A DNA stretch of 9,864 nucleotides from contig DAORPQ010000090.1 of assembly GCA_035442025.1 (NCBI GenBank), positions 1-9,864 of the forward strand, written 5' to 3'. Position 1 is the stretch's first letter. The number at the start of each line of letters is the position of its first letter. Shown one piece after another: positions 1-4,981 of this stretch. This stretch comes from Competibacter_A sp003527885. Lineage in GTDB: Bacteria; Pseudomonadota; Gammaproteobacteria; Competibacterales; Competibacteraceae. Both the position numbers and the translations under genes were made by a program. The notes under the pieces are model-generated. The model did not search any database and was not told the origin of the DNA. It saw only the letters and a list, made by a program, of their open reading frames with translations.

Positions 1-80
1 GGTCCTTGACCAGTTCGGATCAAAATACACGATAACTTTTGGATGATTACTTATATCTTTTTCGACAAGAATCTCTCGAA
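1..80. other. AT-rich left-edge segment, no recognisable gene
   Basis: This stretch is clearly richer in A and T than the DNA that follows. It contains no part of the PLP-enzyme homology that begins at about 81. All three forward frames are short: one stops near 33-35, another near 44-46, and the third runs into the pseudogene frame from a TTG at 39 but encodes residues unlike the enzyme family. It may be the far side of a rearrangement or insertion junction that removed the 5' half of the neighbouring gene. I could not recognise an insertion-sequence end or a direct repeat here. Confidence 0.4.
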
Positions 81-682
81 CCGGTCAACCAGCGACCGCT
101 GGAGCTGGGGGCCGACTTCGTGGTGCACAGGGCCACCAAGTATCTCGGCGGCCACAGCGATCTCACCGCCGGGGCGCTGATGGGATCGAAGGAATTGCTG
201 CTGCCGGTGTGGAACTGGCGCAAGAACCTGGGTTCGACCATCGCCGCCGAAACCGCCGCGCTGCTGTCGCGCAGCCTGCGCACCTTGGTCGTTCGAGTCC
301 GTCAGCAAAACGCTGCGGCTCAGGCGGTGGCCGAGGCGATGGCCCGCCATCCGAAGATCGCCCGCGTCTACTACCCCGGTTTGCCCGACTTCCCCGGCCA
401 TGCCCTAGCCAGATGCACGGCTTCGGCGGGATGCTGAGCATTGACGTGGCCGGTACTGGCGCGGACGCCACCCAAGTCGCCGACCGGCTGCGGCTGTTCG
501 CGCTCGCCCCCAGCTTGGGTGGAGCGGAAAGCCTGGTCACCCAGCCCTGCACCACCACCCACCACGGCCTCAGCCCGGACGAACGGGCGCGGCGGGGCAT
601 CGCCGACGCCATGTTGCGCTTGTCCATCGGCCTGGAAGACCCCGCCGACTTGATCGCCGATCTGGAGCAGGCCCTGGGGTGA
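81..682 (+). pseudogene. Truncated, frameshifted Cys/Met metabolism PLP-dependent enzyme (cystathionine gamma-synthase/lyase family)
   Basis: The two translated pieces are the middle and C-terminal parts of a trans-sulfuration PLP enzyme, of the kind that makes or splits cystathionine. The first piece (81 to about 409) starts at PVNQRPLELGAD and contains HRATKYLGGHSD, whose lysine (codon 138-140) is the PLP-binding residue; most relatives have Ser where this has Arg. It continues through NWRKNLGST to FPGHALA, then falls out of frame and stops at 435-437. The second piece, one frame over, resumes at about 410 with QMHGFGGMLS and runs through SLGGAESLVTQP and TTHHGLSPDERARRGI to a natural TGA at 680-682. 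The break between HALA and QMHGFGG is best explained by a small deletion near 402-412. About half of the usual protein of roughly 380-400 residues is absent upstream, including the start codon and N-terminal domain. Family assignment is firm; choosing between metB, metC and cystathionine gamma-lyase is not possible. Confidence 0.85.
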
Positions 683-915
683 ACGATCCGGTCATCGGGG
701 CGCGGGATCGGACAGTTGGTGGCGTTCGGGCGGCGTGTAGCCGTTTGTATCAATGCCCCGCTCGCCGGTGAGCGCGTCGGGCGCTTCGTGCCGTGGGTGA
801 TGGGAGTACCGGGAATCGGGCGCTAGCGAGTGGCGACCTGACCGGCGCTCCGCTCCAAGAGTTGTTCGCCGCCTTTCACTCTTTTCATGGACAGACGTCT
901 GGCCGCCCGGAACCA
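683..915. other. Gene-poor intergenic stretch
   Basis: No convincing gene is seen. The only reading frame of any length here (minus strand, about 692-943) overlaps the next gene and has the Arg/Pro/His-rich composition of a chance frame in GC-rich DNA. Small dyads are visible: CGCTC-GCCGGT-GAGCG at 759-774 and the perfect palindrome CAGACGTCTG at 892-901. Neither is followed by a T-run, so I do not call them terminators. Confidence 0.4.
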
Positions 916-1389
916 TTATCGTGCCCGCTGGGATAGCAGCCAAGCCGTGGTGAGGTTGGCGTCCTCATTTTCCCCTTGCCGGTCGGGATGGCACAGCCAA
1001 AGCAGACGCCGCAGGATGTCGGGAGGGATGGCCGAGCGCGCGCCTGATCGGCCGAGAACCGCGTGATAGCGACGCTTCCACTGGTCGCGCTCGATTTGTA
1101 AAACATCGCGGGCGCGTTCGAGTTCGGCTAGCTTGGCCGTTGCATCTCGTGCTAGTTGTTGCTGTCGCGCGAGCTCCAGCCGAACCGACGCCAACTCCGC
1201 TTGGGTCTGTTTGAGTTCGGCGCTGGGAGAGGGACCGTTCGGGGGTGGGCCAACACGGGTACCACGGCAGCAGTCCAAGCAGCGGCGGTGCCAGCGCAAG
1301 CCCACGAAGCGAGCGCCGCAACGGCTGCACTCGCGCAGTTCGCGCTGGGTCAGGATATCGGGAAGCGGCGGATGATGAGTGGCTTGCAT
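916..1389 (-). CDS. Zinc-ribbon/coiled-coil protein with a C-terminal J-domain-like HPD motif (hypothetical)
   Basis: This 157-residue protein is read from an ATG at 1389 to a TAA at 916-918. Three parts are visible. Residues 21-41 hold CSRCG and CLDCC, two CxxC pairs 12 residues apart, which suggests a structural zinc site. Residues 57-108 form a long charged helix, probably a coiled coil, rich in Leu, Ala, Glu and Arg. Residues 121-156 read IPPDILRRLLWLCHPDRQG and then a second helix ending AWLLSQR. The HPDR tripeptide-plus-Arg between two helices is the signature of the DnaJ J-domain core, which in true J-proteins stimulates the ATPase of DnaK. The domain here is much shorter than the usual ~70 residues, so contact with DnaK is only a possibility. 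The ribosome binding site is weak. It lies on the same strand as, and 119 nt downstream of, the hydrolase gene, without a clear operon link. I do not recognise a named family. Confidence 0.65.
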   Translation of the reverse strand: MQATHHPPLPDILTQRELRECSRCGARFVGLRWHRRCLDCCRGTRVGPPPNGPSPSAELKQTQAELASVRLELARQQQLARDATAKLAELERARDVLQIERDQWKRRYHAVLGRSGARSAIPPDILRRLLWLCHPDRQGENEDANLTTAWLLSQRAR

Positions 1390-1508
1390 GGCATGATATC
1401 CGTCCGATAGCGGGATCCCATCACCGGTCCGCCTTGTCTGGAGGCAGCGGCTTCACGAAAGGCATGGCGCCCACAGTTGATTTGTTGCGGGGAATAGCTG
1501 TGGCCTGT

Positions 1509-2456
1509 TTAACCGTTCCGATGGTCGAGCCAGTAATTTAACCCCTGGGCGTTGAGTTCGATATCCGATTCAAGCACCGGCCGCCATCGCTCGGGCGACA
1601 GCCGCCAGCCTTGCCGGGCCGCTTCGGTCTCGACGAGCGCCCACAGACCGGCCGCTATTCGCGCCTCGCGCTCCGGGCCGCTGTCACGCTCGCGCTCGGC
1701 GATCACCACATGGGCGTCGATCAAGCGATGCAGGTCGTCGCCAAGACGCGGCACCTCCTCGACACGGGAGAAGTGAGTCAGATAAACCGCTGGCGGCCGT
1801 TGCCCCAAAATCCGCTCCACCGATCGGTGCATGAGCGCCGGATCGAATTGCGTCGGCGAGGTGGTCGGGATGATGGACGGGCGACCGCCGACATCCAACT
1901 CGCGGAAGGACATGCCGAAAATGTCCCCCGTGAACAGGCAACCGCTGCGGGTGTCGAGCAGGCACAGGTGGTGGCTGGCGTGGCCGGGCGTTTCCAGGCA
2001 AACCAGGATGCGACCGGCCAAGTCGAAGCTGTAGCCATCGGCGGCGGTGATGGTGCGGTCGGCGGCTACCGGCAGGGGATCGCCGTACAGGCGTTGCGCT
2101 TCTTCCGCGCCGTACACCGCCTGTACGGCGGCGAACAGTTTGCTGGGATCGGCCATGTGCCGCGCCCCGCGCGGGTGGACGATCAGCCGGGCGTCCGGGA
2201 AGGCGCGCATCAGTGCGCCAGCGCCGCCGGCATGATCCAGGTGAACGTGGGTGAGAAATACATAATCGACGTGGGCCGGCGCCAAACCCAGCGCCTGCAA
2301 CGCCGCCAGGACGCGCGGCTGGCACCCTTGACTGGCGGTGTCCACCACCGCGACCCGACCGTTCTCGACGATAAGATGAACGGCGGCGAGCAGGGGCCGG
2401 ATATAGCCGGAGTCGATGGCGTAAATGCCGTGCTCGTAGCGAAACAACTCGCTCAT
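1509..2456 (-). CDS. MBL-fold (metallo-beta-lactamase superfamily) metallo-hydrolase
   Basis: This is a 315-residue cytoplasmic hydrolase of the metallo-beta-lactamase fold with no signal peptide. The full metal-ligand set can be placed: THVHLDHAGG supplies H70, H72, D74 and H75; H159 is in TPGHASHH; D178 in FTGDIFG; and H228 in YLTHFS. A dinuclear zinc (or iron) centre is therefore expected. The strand before it (VAVVDT) and the C-terminal helical region (about 235-315) fit the glyoxalase II-like or general hydrolase branch, but the substrate cannot be told. I chose the ATG at 2456 because the protein then begins MSELFRYEHGIYAID, the usual first strand of the fold. A GTG at 2504 would add 16 residues that match nothing and overlap the upstream inverted repeat's spacer. 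No strong Shine-Dalgarno is seen at either start. The gene stands alone on the minus strand with its own likely promoter. Confidence 0.85.
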   Translation of the reverse strand: MSELFRYEHGIYAIDSGYIRPLLAAVHLIVENGRVAVVDTASQGCQPRVLAALQALGLAPAHVDYVFLTHVHLDHAGGAGALMRAFPDARLIVHPRGARHMADPSKLFAAVQAVYGAEEAQRLYGDPLPVAADRTITAADGYSFDLAGRILVCLETPGHASHHLCLLDTRSGCLFTGDIFGMSFRELDVGGRPSIIPTTSPTQFDPALMHRSVERILGQRPPAVYLTHFSRVEEVPRLGDDLHRLIDAHVVIAERERDSGPEREARIAAGLWALVETEAARQGWRLSPERWRPVLESDIELNAQGLNYWLDHRNG

Positions 2457-2468
2457 GGAGACTGTGCT

Positions 2469-2519
2469 CTCGAATGTTGGGAAGACGGGAATGGGCGTTT
2501 GCACAGTTTAACATTCGAG
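2469..2519. repeat. 10-bp perfect inverted repeat upstream of the MBL hydrolase gene
   Basis: CTCGAATGTT at 2469-2478 and its exact reverse complement AACATTCGAG at 2510-2519 are separated by 31 bp. The pair begins 12 bp upstream of the chosen start codon and lies between it and the candidate -10 box. It could be a two-site operator or form a stem in the 5' untranslated RNA. The arms are visible directly; the role is inferred. Confidence 0.45.
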
Positions 2520-2591
2520 CAGACTGCTTGGCGTCCTTGCGCTGATTTCCACTTGGTTTGTAATCCATTTTAAAATTAAGGCTATTGTGGT

Positions 2592-2597
2592 ATTATA
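2592..2597 (-). promoter_or_regulatory. Candidate -10 box (TATAAT) for the MBL hydrolase gene
   Basis: On the minus strand this reads exactly TATAAT, inside the most AT-rich part of the neighbourhood (about 2555-2615). A poor -35 candidate, TTGGTT, lies 19 bp upstream. Transcription would start near 2585, leaving a leader of about 130 nt that carries the inverted repeat at 2469-2519. The overlapping plus-strand TATTAT could equally serve the 90-aa gene at 2824, so the region may be a divergent promoter. Confidence 0.4.
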
Positions 2598-2810
2598 GCT
2601 TTCGAAATATGCGCCGAACCAAAGCCAAACCGACGATGAGGTTGGGGCGGAGCGGTACGGCCCCTGTTTCTCGGGATGGCCGGACTGTCGCATTCGGCTG
2701 AAGTGAAGAAGTTGGGTGTGGTCGTTCGGCTTGTGGAGTTCACCGTTTGAAGGGCGGGTCAACGCCTCGGAAAATCCGGCTTTAGCCGGATCGAGACGGT
2801 ATCGTTAGAC
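2598..2810. other. Intergenic region between divergent genes, with an 18-bp dyad
   Basis: The whole space between the divergent genes (2457-2823, 367 bp) holds no convincing gene. The longest frame here, on the minus strand at about 2508-2762, lacks a recognisable product. Next to the 90-aa gene is a near-perfect dyad, ATCCGGCT-TT-AGCCGGAT at 2774-2791, ending 20 bp before its ribosome binding site. It may be an operator or a leader hairpin. Confidence 0.4.
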
Positions 2811-2811
2811 G

Positions 2812-2817
2812 AGGAGG
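2812..2817 (+). promoter_or_regulatory. Strong ribosome binding site (AGGAGG)
   Basis: A full-consensus AGGAGG sits 6 nt before the ATG at 2824. It fixes the start of the 90-aa gene and is the best Shine-Dalgarno in the window. Confidence 0.8.
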
Positions 2818-2823
2818 TGTGAC

Positions 2824-3096
2824 ATGTTGACTTACAAAGATTGCGTCCACTTGACCGACCTGGAAGAAGACGAGATCGAAGCCATCGCCCGGCACGAGCG
2901 GCTGCCGGAAATCGTCGCGGCCGAATACGGGTGTTGTCTGGCGCACGAACCGGGTGGCGAACAGGTCATCGACCAGATGATCCGCGATGACATCGAGGCC
3001 GCCAGTCGCCGCCAACAGCCGAAAGTGGCGATGCATTGGCAGGCCGTTCTCCAGCGCTTCGAGACGACCCATAACATTGCGTCGGACAAGGCTTGA
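2824..3096 (+). CDS. Small conserved helical protein of unknown function (90 aa)
   Basis: The protein begins MLTYKDCVHLTDLEEDEIEA and is acidic, predicted almost wholly helical, with no signal peptide or membrane segment. The pattern of a DLTEEEI-like first helix, then IARHERLPEIVAAEYG, then a C-terminal helix ending near RFETTH, recalls a family of short uncharacterised proteobacterial proteins. I cannot give it a name or function. The consensus ribosome binding site, ATG start and separate non-coding upstream region make it a convincing real gene. It lies alone on the plus strand, divergent from the MBL hydrolase. A hairpin follows 32 bp after its stop codon. Confidence 0.75.
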   Translation: MLTYKDCVHLTDLEEDEIEAIARHERLPEIVAAEYGCCLAHEPGGEQVIDQMIRDDIEAASRRQQPKVAMHWQAVLQRFETTHNIASDKA

Positions 3097-3128
3097 CCGC
3101 GCGCGGTTGGACCCGAATCGCATCAAGG

Positions 3129-3152
3129 CCGCACCGTTTTAGGACGGTGTGG
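3129..3152 (+). terminator. Hairpin downstream of the 90-aa gene (possible terminator)
   Basis: CCGCACCGT at 3129-3137 pairs with ACGGTGTGG at 3144-3152 across a 6-nt loop, nine pairs with one G-U. No T-run follows, so it may be a weak or factor-dependent terminator, or an RNA-stabilising stem, rather than a classic intrinsic terminator. Confidence 0.4.
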
Positions 3153-3250
3153 TTCGCGCGTTCGCTCTGTCGCGCAAATATCATCTCTGGTGAAGGGTTA
3201 TACTTGGCGCTCCGCGTTGGGCCGGTCGAGCGCCTTCGCGGAGGCCGCCA

Positions 3251-3451
3251 GTGCGTTTTGAAGAACTACCGCCAGAAACCCGCCATGTGATCGAACGCGC
3301 CGCATCCCGGTTTCTGGTCGCGCACCGCTACATCAGCCTGGACGAGGCTTGCCAGACGCTGGAGCTGACGTTTCCCGATCTGTGGAATCGCATCTTGCAA
3401 GAGGCCGGTCTGCCCGAAAGCGAGCCGCCGGCGTTCTCACCGTTTTTCTGA
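3251..3451 (+). CDS. Small hypothetical protein (66 aa)
   Basis: This frame starts with GTG at 3251, preceded by GGAGG at 3240-3244 with a 6-nt gap, a good spacing that supports the start. It ends with TGA at 3449-3451, just before a strong terminator hairpin. The protein begins MRFEELPPETRHVIERAASR, is helical and soluble, and has SLDEACQTLEL in the middle and a Pro/Phe-rich tail ending in FSPFF. No known family is recognised. The same strand as the 90-aa gene and 154 bp spacing allow, but do not prove, co-transcription. Confidence 0.6.
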   Translation: MRFEELPPETRHVIERAASRFLVAHRYISLDEACQTLELTFPDLWNRILQEAGLPESEPPAFSPFF

Positions 3452-3457
3452 TAGCGA

Positions 3458-3498
3458 AGCGGCTGCCGGCCAGAGCATGACCGGCAGCCGCTGGTTTT
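3458..3498. terminator. Bidirectional intrinsic terminator between convergent genes
   Basis: AGCGGCTGCCGG at 3458-3469 is a perfect 12-bp complement of CCGGCAGCCGCT at 3481-3492, with an 11-nt loop. On the plus strand it is followed by GGTTTTG (T-run at 3495-3498), ending transcription of the 66-aa gene. On the minus strand the T-run is poor but the stem is the same, and it lies 24 bp after the stop of the DUF533 gene, so it probably also ends the stress operon. Confidence 0.8.
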
Positions 3499-3521
3499 GA
3501 AGTCGACTCGCTCCGGTTTTC

Positions 3522-4379
3522 TCAGGAATACAGCGGAGCCACGCCCATTTGTTGGTGGATCGCGTTGACCGCCTGTGCGTCCAGCCCCAGGGTTTGCGCC
3601 AGCTGGTCCATGTAGTTGGCTTCTTCTTTGGTATCGAGATTAATCGCCATCAGCGACACCAGATAAATGTCCGGCGCCATCTCGCGGGCGATGCCGTTAA
3701 GGAATTCCAGATTGAGCGGTTTGGCCAGTTCGTTTTGCAGGAATTCCGCTTCCTTCGCGCCGACGCCAGCCACTTTGGAGAGGATGTTCTGCTGCTCTTG
3801 TTCGTCGACCTTGCCATCCGCTTTGGCGGCGTTGATCATCGCCTTGATCATGACCAGAGCCTGCTGCTGCATCTCGGTGACGGCCGCCGGGGCAATGCCT
3901 TGTCCGGACGTCACCATCTGTTCCAGGCCAGCCAGCGATGATTGCGCCGCCGCCTCGCCGCGCTTGCCCAGCATTTGATAGGCCGCCATGGCCAGACCGC
4001 CGAGCAATCCCAAATTGACGCCGCTGCTTTGCGGCCTGTTTCCTCCACCCATCAGGCCACCGAGCAGGCCGCCGAGCCCGCCGCCCTGGGCGCCGCCCAT
4101 CAGGCCGCCGAGCACGTCGCCCAGACCGCCGGTGGCGCCGGGTTGCGCCCGATTGCCCATCAGGCCGCCGAGCAGGCCACCCAGGCCGCCCGCTCCGCCG
4201 CTTTGCGCGCCGCCGAGCATGTTACCCAAAACGCTCCCCAAGCCACCGCCCCAGTTTCCGCCAGGTTGTGCGCCGCCTCTCATTAAACCGCCGACCATCT
4301 GGTCGAGAAACTGCCCGCCGATCCCGGAGGAGGTGGCGTTGTTGCCCAGTAAACTACTCAAGATTTTTAATGCGTCCAT
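3522..4379 (-). CDS. DUF533/TerB-like protein with Gly/Leu-rich repeats (YebE-type)
   Basis: This 285-residue protein has two parts. Residues 20-112 are a low-complexity region rich in Gly, Leu and Met, with repeats of the form GGLGGLLGGLMG. After a hydrophobic segment at about 121-137 (VNLGLLGGLAMAAYQML), residues 165-284 form a helical domain containing MINAAKADGKVDEQEQQNIL, the DG-x-DExE pattern of the TerB-like/DUF533 fold. E. coli YebE is the best-known relative; the molecular job is unknown, though TerB domains recur in tellurite and chemical-stress modules. The ATG at 4379 is preferred because GAGGA (4387-4391) lies 7 nt ahead and the protein opens MDALKILSSLLG. A GTG at 4433 would add 18 residues and sit inside a hairpin. 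It is the last gene of the minus-strand cluster, 92 nt after the LysM gene. Confidence 0.82.
   Translation of the reverse strand: MDALKILSSLLGNNATSSGIGGQFLDQMVGGLMRGGAQPGGNWGGGLGSVLGNMLGGAQSGGAGGLGGLLGGLMGNRAQPGATGGLGDVLGGLMGGAQGGGLGGLLGGLMGGGNRPQSSGVNLGLLGGLAMAAYQMLGKRGEAAAQSSLAGLEQMVTSGQGIAPAAVTEMQQQALVMIKAMINAAKADGKVDEQEQQNILSKVAGVGAKEAEFLQNELAKPLNLEFLNGIAREMAPDIYLVSLMAINLDTKEEANYMDQLAQTLGLDAQAVNAIHQQMGVAPLYS
4047..4247 (-). repeat. Degenerate in-frame repeats encoding GGLGxxLGGLMG units
   Basis: Within the DUF533 gene, residues 45-56, 64-75, 84-95 and 100-111 are variants of GGLGGLLGGLMG, joined by linkers such as GGAQSGGA and NRAQPGAT. The DNA shows matching copies of a core like CATCAGGCCGCCGAGCAGG on the plus strand. 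Such tracts can expand or contract by slippage. Confidence 0.7.
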
Positions 4380-4413
4380 TCCGGTGTCCTCGTTGGTGGC
4401 TTCACTCAAACTC

Positions 4414-4438
4414 GCAGGGTGGCCGTCGGTCACCCTGC
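4414..4438 (-). terminator. Hairpin between the LysM and DUF533 genes (terminator or attenuator)
   Basis: On the minus strand GCAGGGTGACC pairs with GGCCACCCTGC across a 3-nt loop: eleven pairs, one being A-C mismatched on this strand. The stem is followed by GAGTTTGAG, only weakly U-rich. It lies 33 nt after the LysM stop codon and 34 nt before the DUF533 start. It could partly terminate the transcript or stabilise the upstream message, lowering expression of the last gene. Confidence 0.45.
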
Positions 4439-4471
4439 ATCGCTACTTCAATATAGGCGCTAGCCGCCGTG

Positions 4472-4906
4472 TCATCCTAAAGGAATACGGATTTTCTGGC
4501 CGACAAAAATCTTGTCGGGATCGCGGATCACTTCCCGGTTCGCTTCGAAAATTTGATTGTAAGCCGAGGCGTTGCCCAGGAATTGTTTGGCGATGGAGGA
4601 CAAGGTATCGCCCGACTTGATGGTGTAATACTCGACCTTGCCCGTTTGCGCCGGCGCTTTCAACTGGTCGGCGGTGACGCTGCCGACCCCTTGAATATTG
4701 CCCGCCATCAAGACCGCTTTTTCCATGGCTTCCGGGGTTATCGCGTCCCCGGACAACTGGACTTGGCCGTCTTTGAATTTGACATCGAGATTCTTGACGC
4801 CGGGGTTGGCCGCCTCGATTTCCTGTTTGATTTTGGCGGCGGGATCGCTGTCGTCAGCGCCGAACAGCTTTTTACCTTGGTTGACGAGAAAATCAAAAAG
4901 TCCCAT
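4472..4906 (-). CDS. kbp: BON-LysM domain protein, Kbp/YgaU family
   Basis: This 144-residue protein starts MGLFDFLVNQGKKLFG and has a BON domain at about 24-86 (VKNLDVKFKDGQVQLSG, then GNIQGVGSV) and a C-terminal LysM domain at about 92-142 (YYTIKSGDTLSSIAKQFLGN, ending KIRIPLG). The order and length match E. coli Kbp (YgaU, 149 residues), a small potassium-binding protein induced by salt and stress. LysM domains in general bind peptidoglycan. No signal peptide is seen, as in E. coli. The ATG at 4906 is chosen because AGGAGA (4912-4917) lies 5 nt ahead. An in-frame ATG at 4981, directly after the upstream stop codon, would add 25 unrelated residues. It follows the SPFH gene by 75 nt and likely shares its transcript. 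Potassium binding is known for the E. coli protein and inferred here. Confidence 0.85.
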   Translation of the reverse strand: MGLFDFLVNQGKKLFGADDSDPAAKIKQEIEAANPGVKNLDVKFKDGQVQLSGDAITPEAMEKAVLMAGNIQGVGSVTADQLKAPAQTGKVEYYTIKSGDTLSSIAKQFLGNASAYNQIFEANREVIRDPDKIFVGQKIRIPLG

Positions 4907-4911
4907 AGCAA

Positions 4912-4917
4912 TCTCCT
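4912..4917 (-). promoter_or_regulatory. Ribosome binding site of the Kbp-like gene
   Basis: On the minus strand this reads AGGAGA, 5 nt before the ATG at 4906. It decides between that start and the in-frame ATG at 4981. Confidence 0.7.
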
Positions 4918-4981
4918 GTGGTCTTCGGGTTGTCAGAAACCTTAGGTTGTTGAAAAACCAATGCGTGAGCCAGCATGGCAT

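Noticed and set aside
39..80. TTG-started N-terminus (MDDYLYLFRQ...) as the real start of the PLP enzyme
   Set aside because: These residues match no part of the family, the N-terminal domain is missing, and no ribosome binding site is seen; the frame is accidental.
892..901. Perfect palindrome CAGACGTCTG
   Set aside because: Only 10 bp, alone, with no gene start nearby; expected by chance in a window of this size.
692..943. Minus-strand frame of 83 codons downstream of the HPD-motif gene
   Set aside because: It overlaps the end of the real gene, has chance-like composition, and no ribosome binding site or family match.
1611..2573. Plus-strand open frame (320 codons) antisense to the MBL hydrolase
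   Set aside because: The minus strand has the full HxHxDH metal site; the plus frame has no motif and passes beyond the gene into AT-rich intergenic DNA.
2508..2762. Minus-strand frame of 84 codons in the divergent intergenic region
   Set aside because: It runs through the candidate promoter and one inverted-repeat arm, has no good start signal and no recognisable product.
4047..4247. Repeated GGCCGCC/GAGCAGG units considered as a CRISPR array or non-coding repeat
   Set aside because: Units are degenerate, keep the reading frame and encode GGLGGLLGGLMG repeats; there are no regular spacers.
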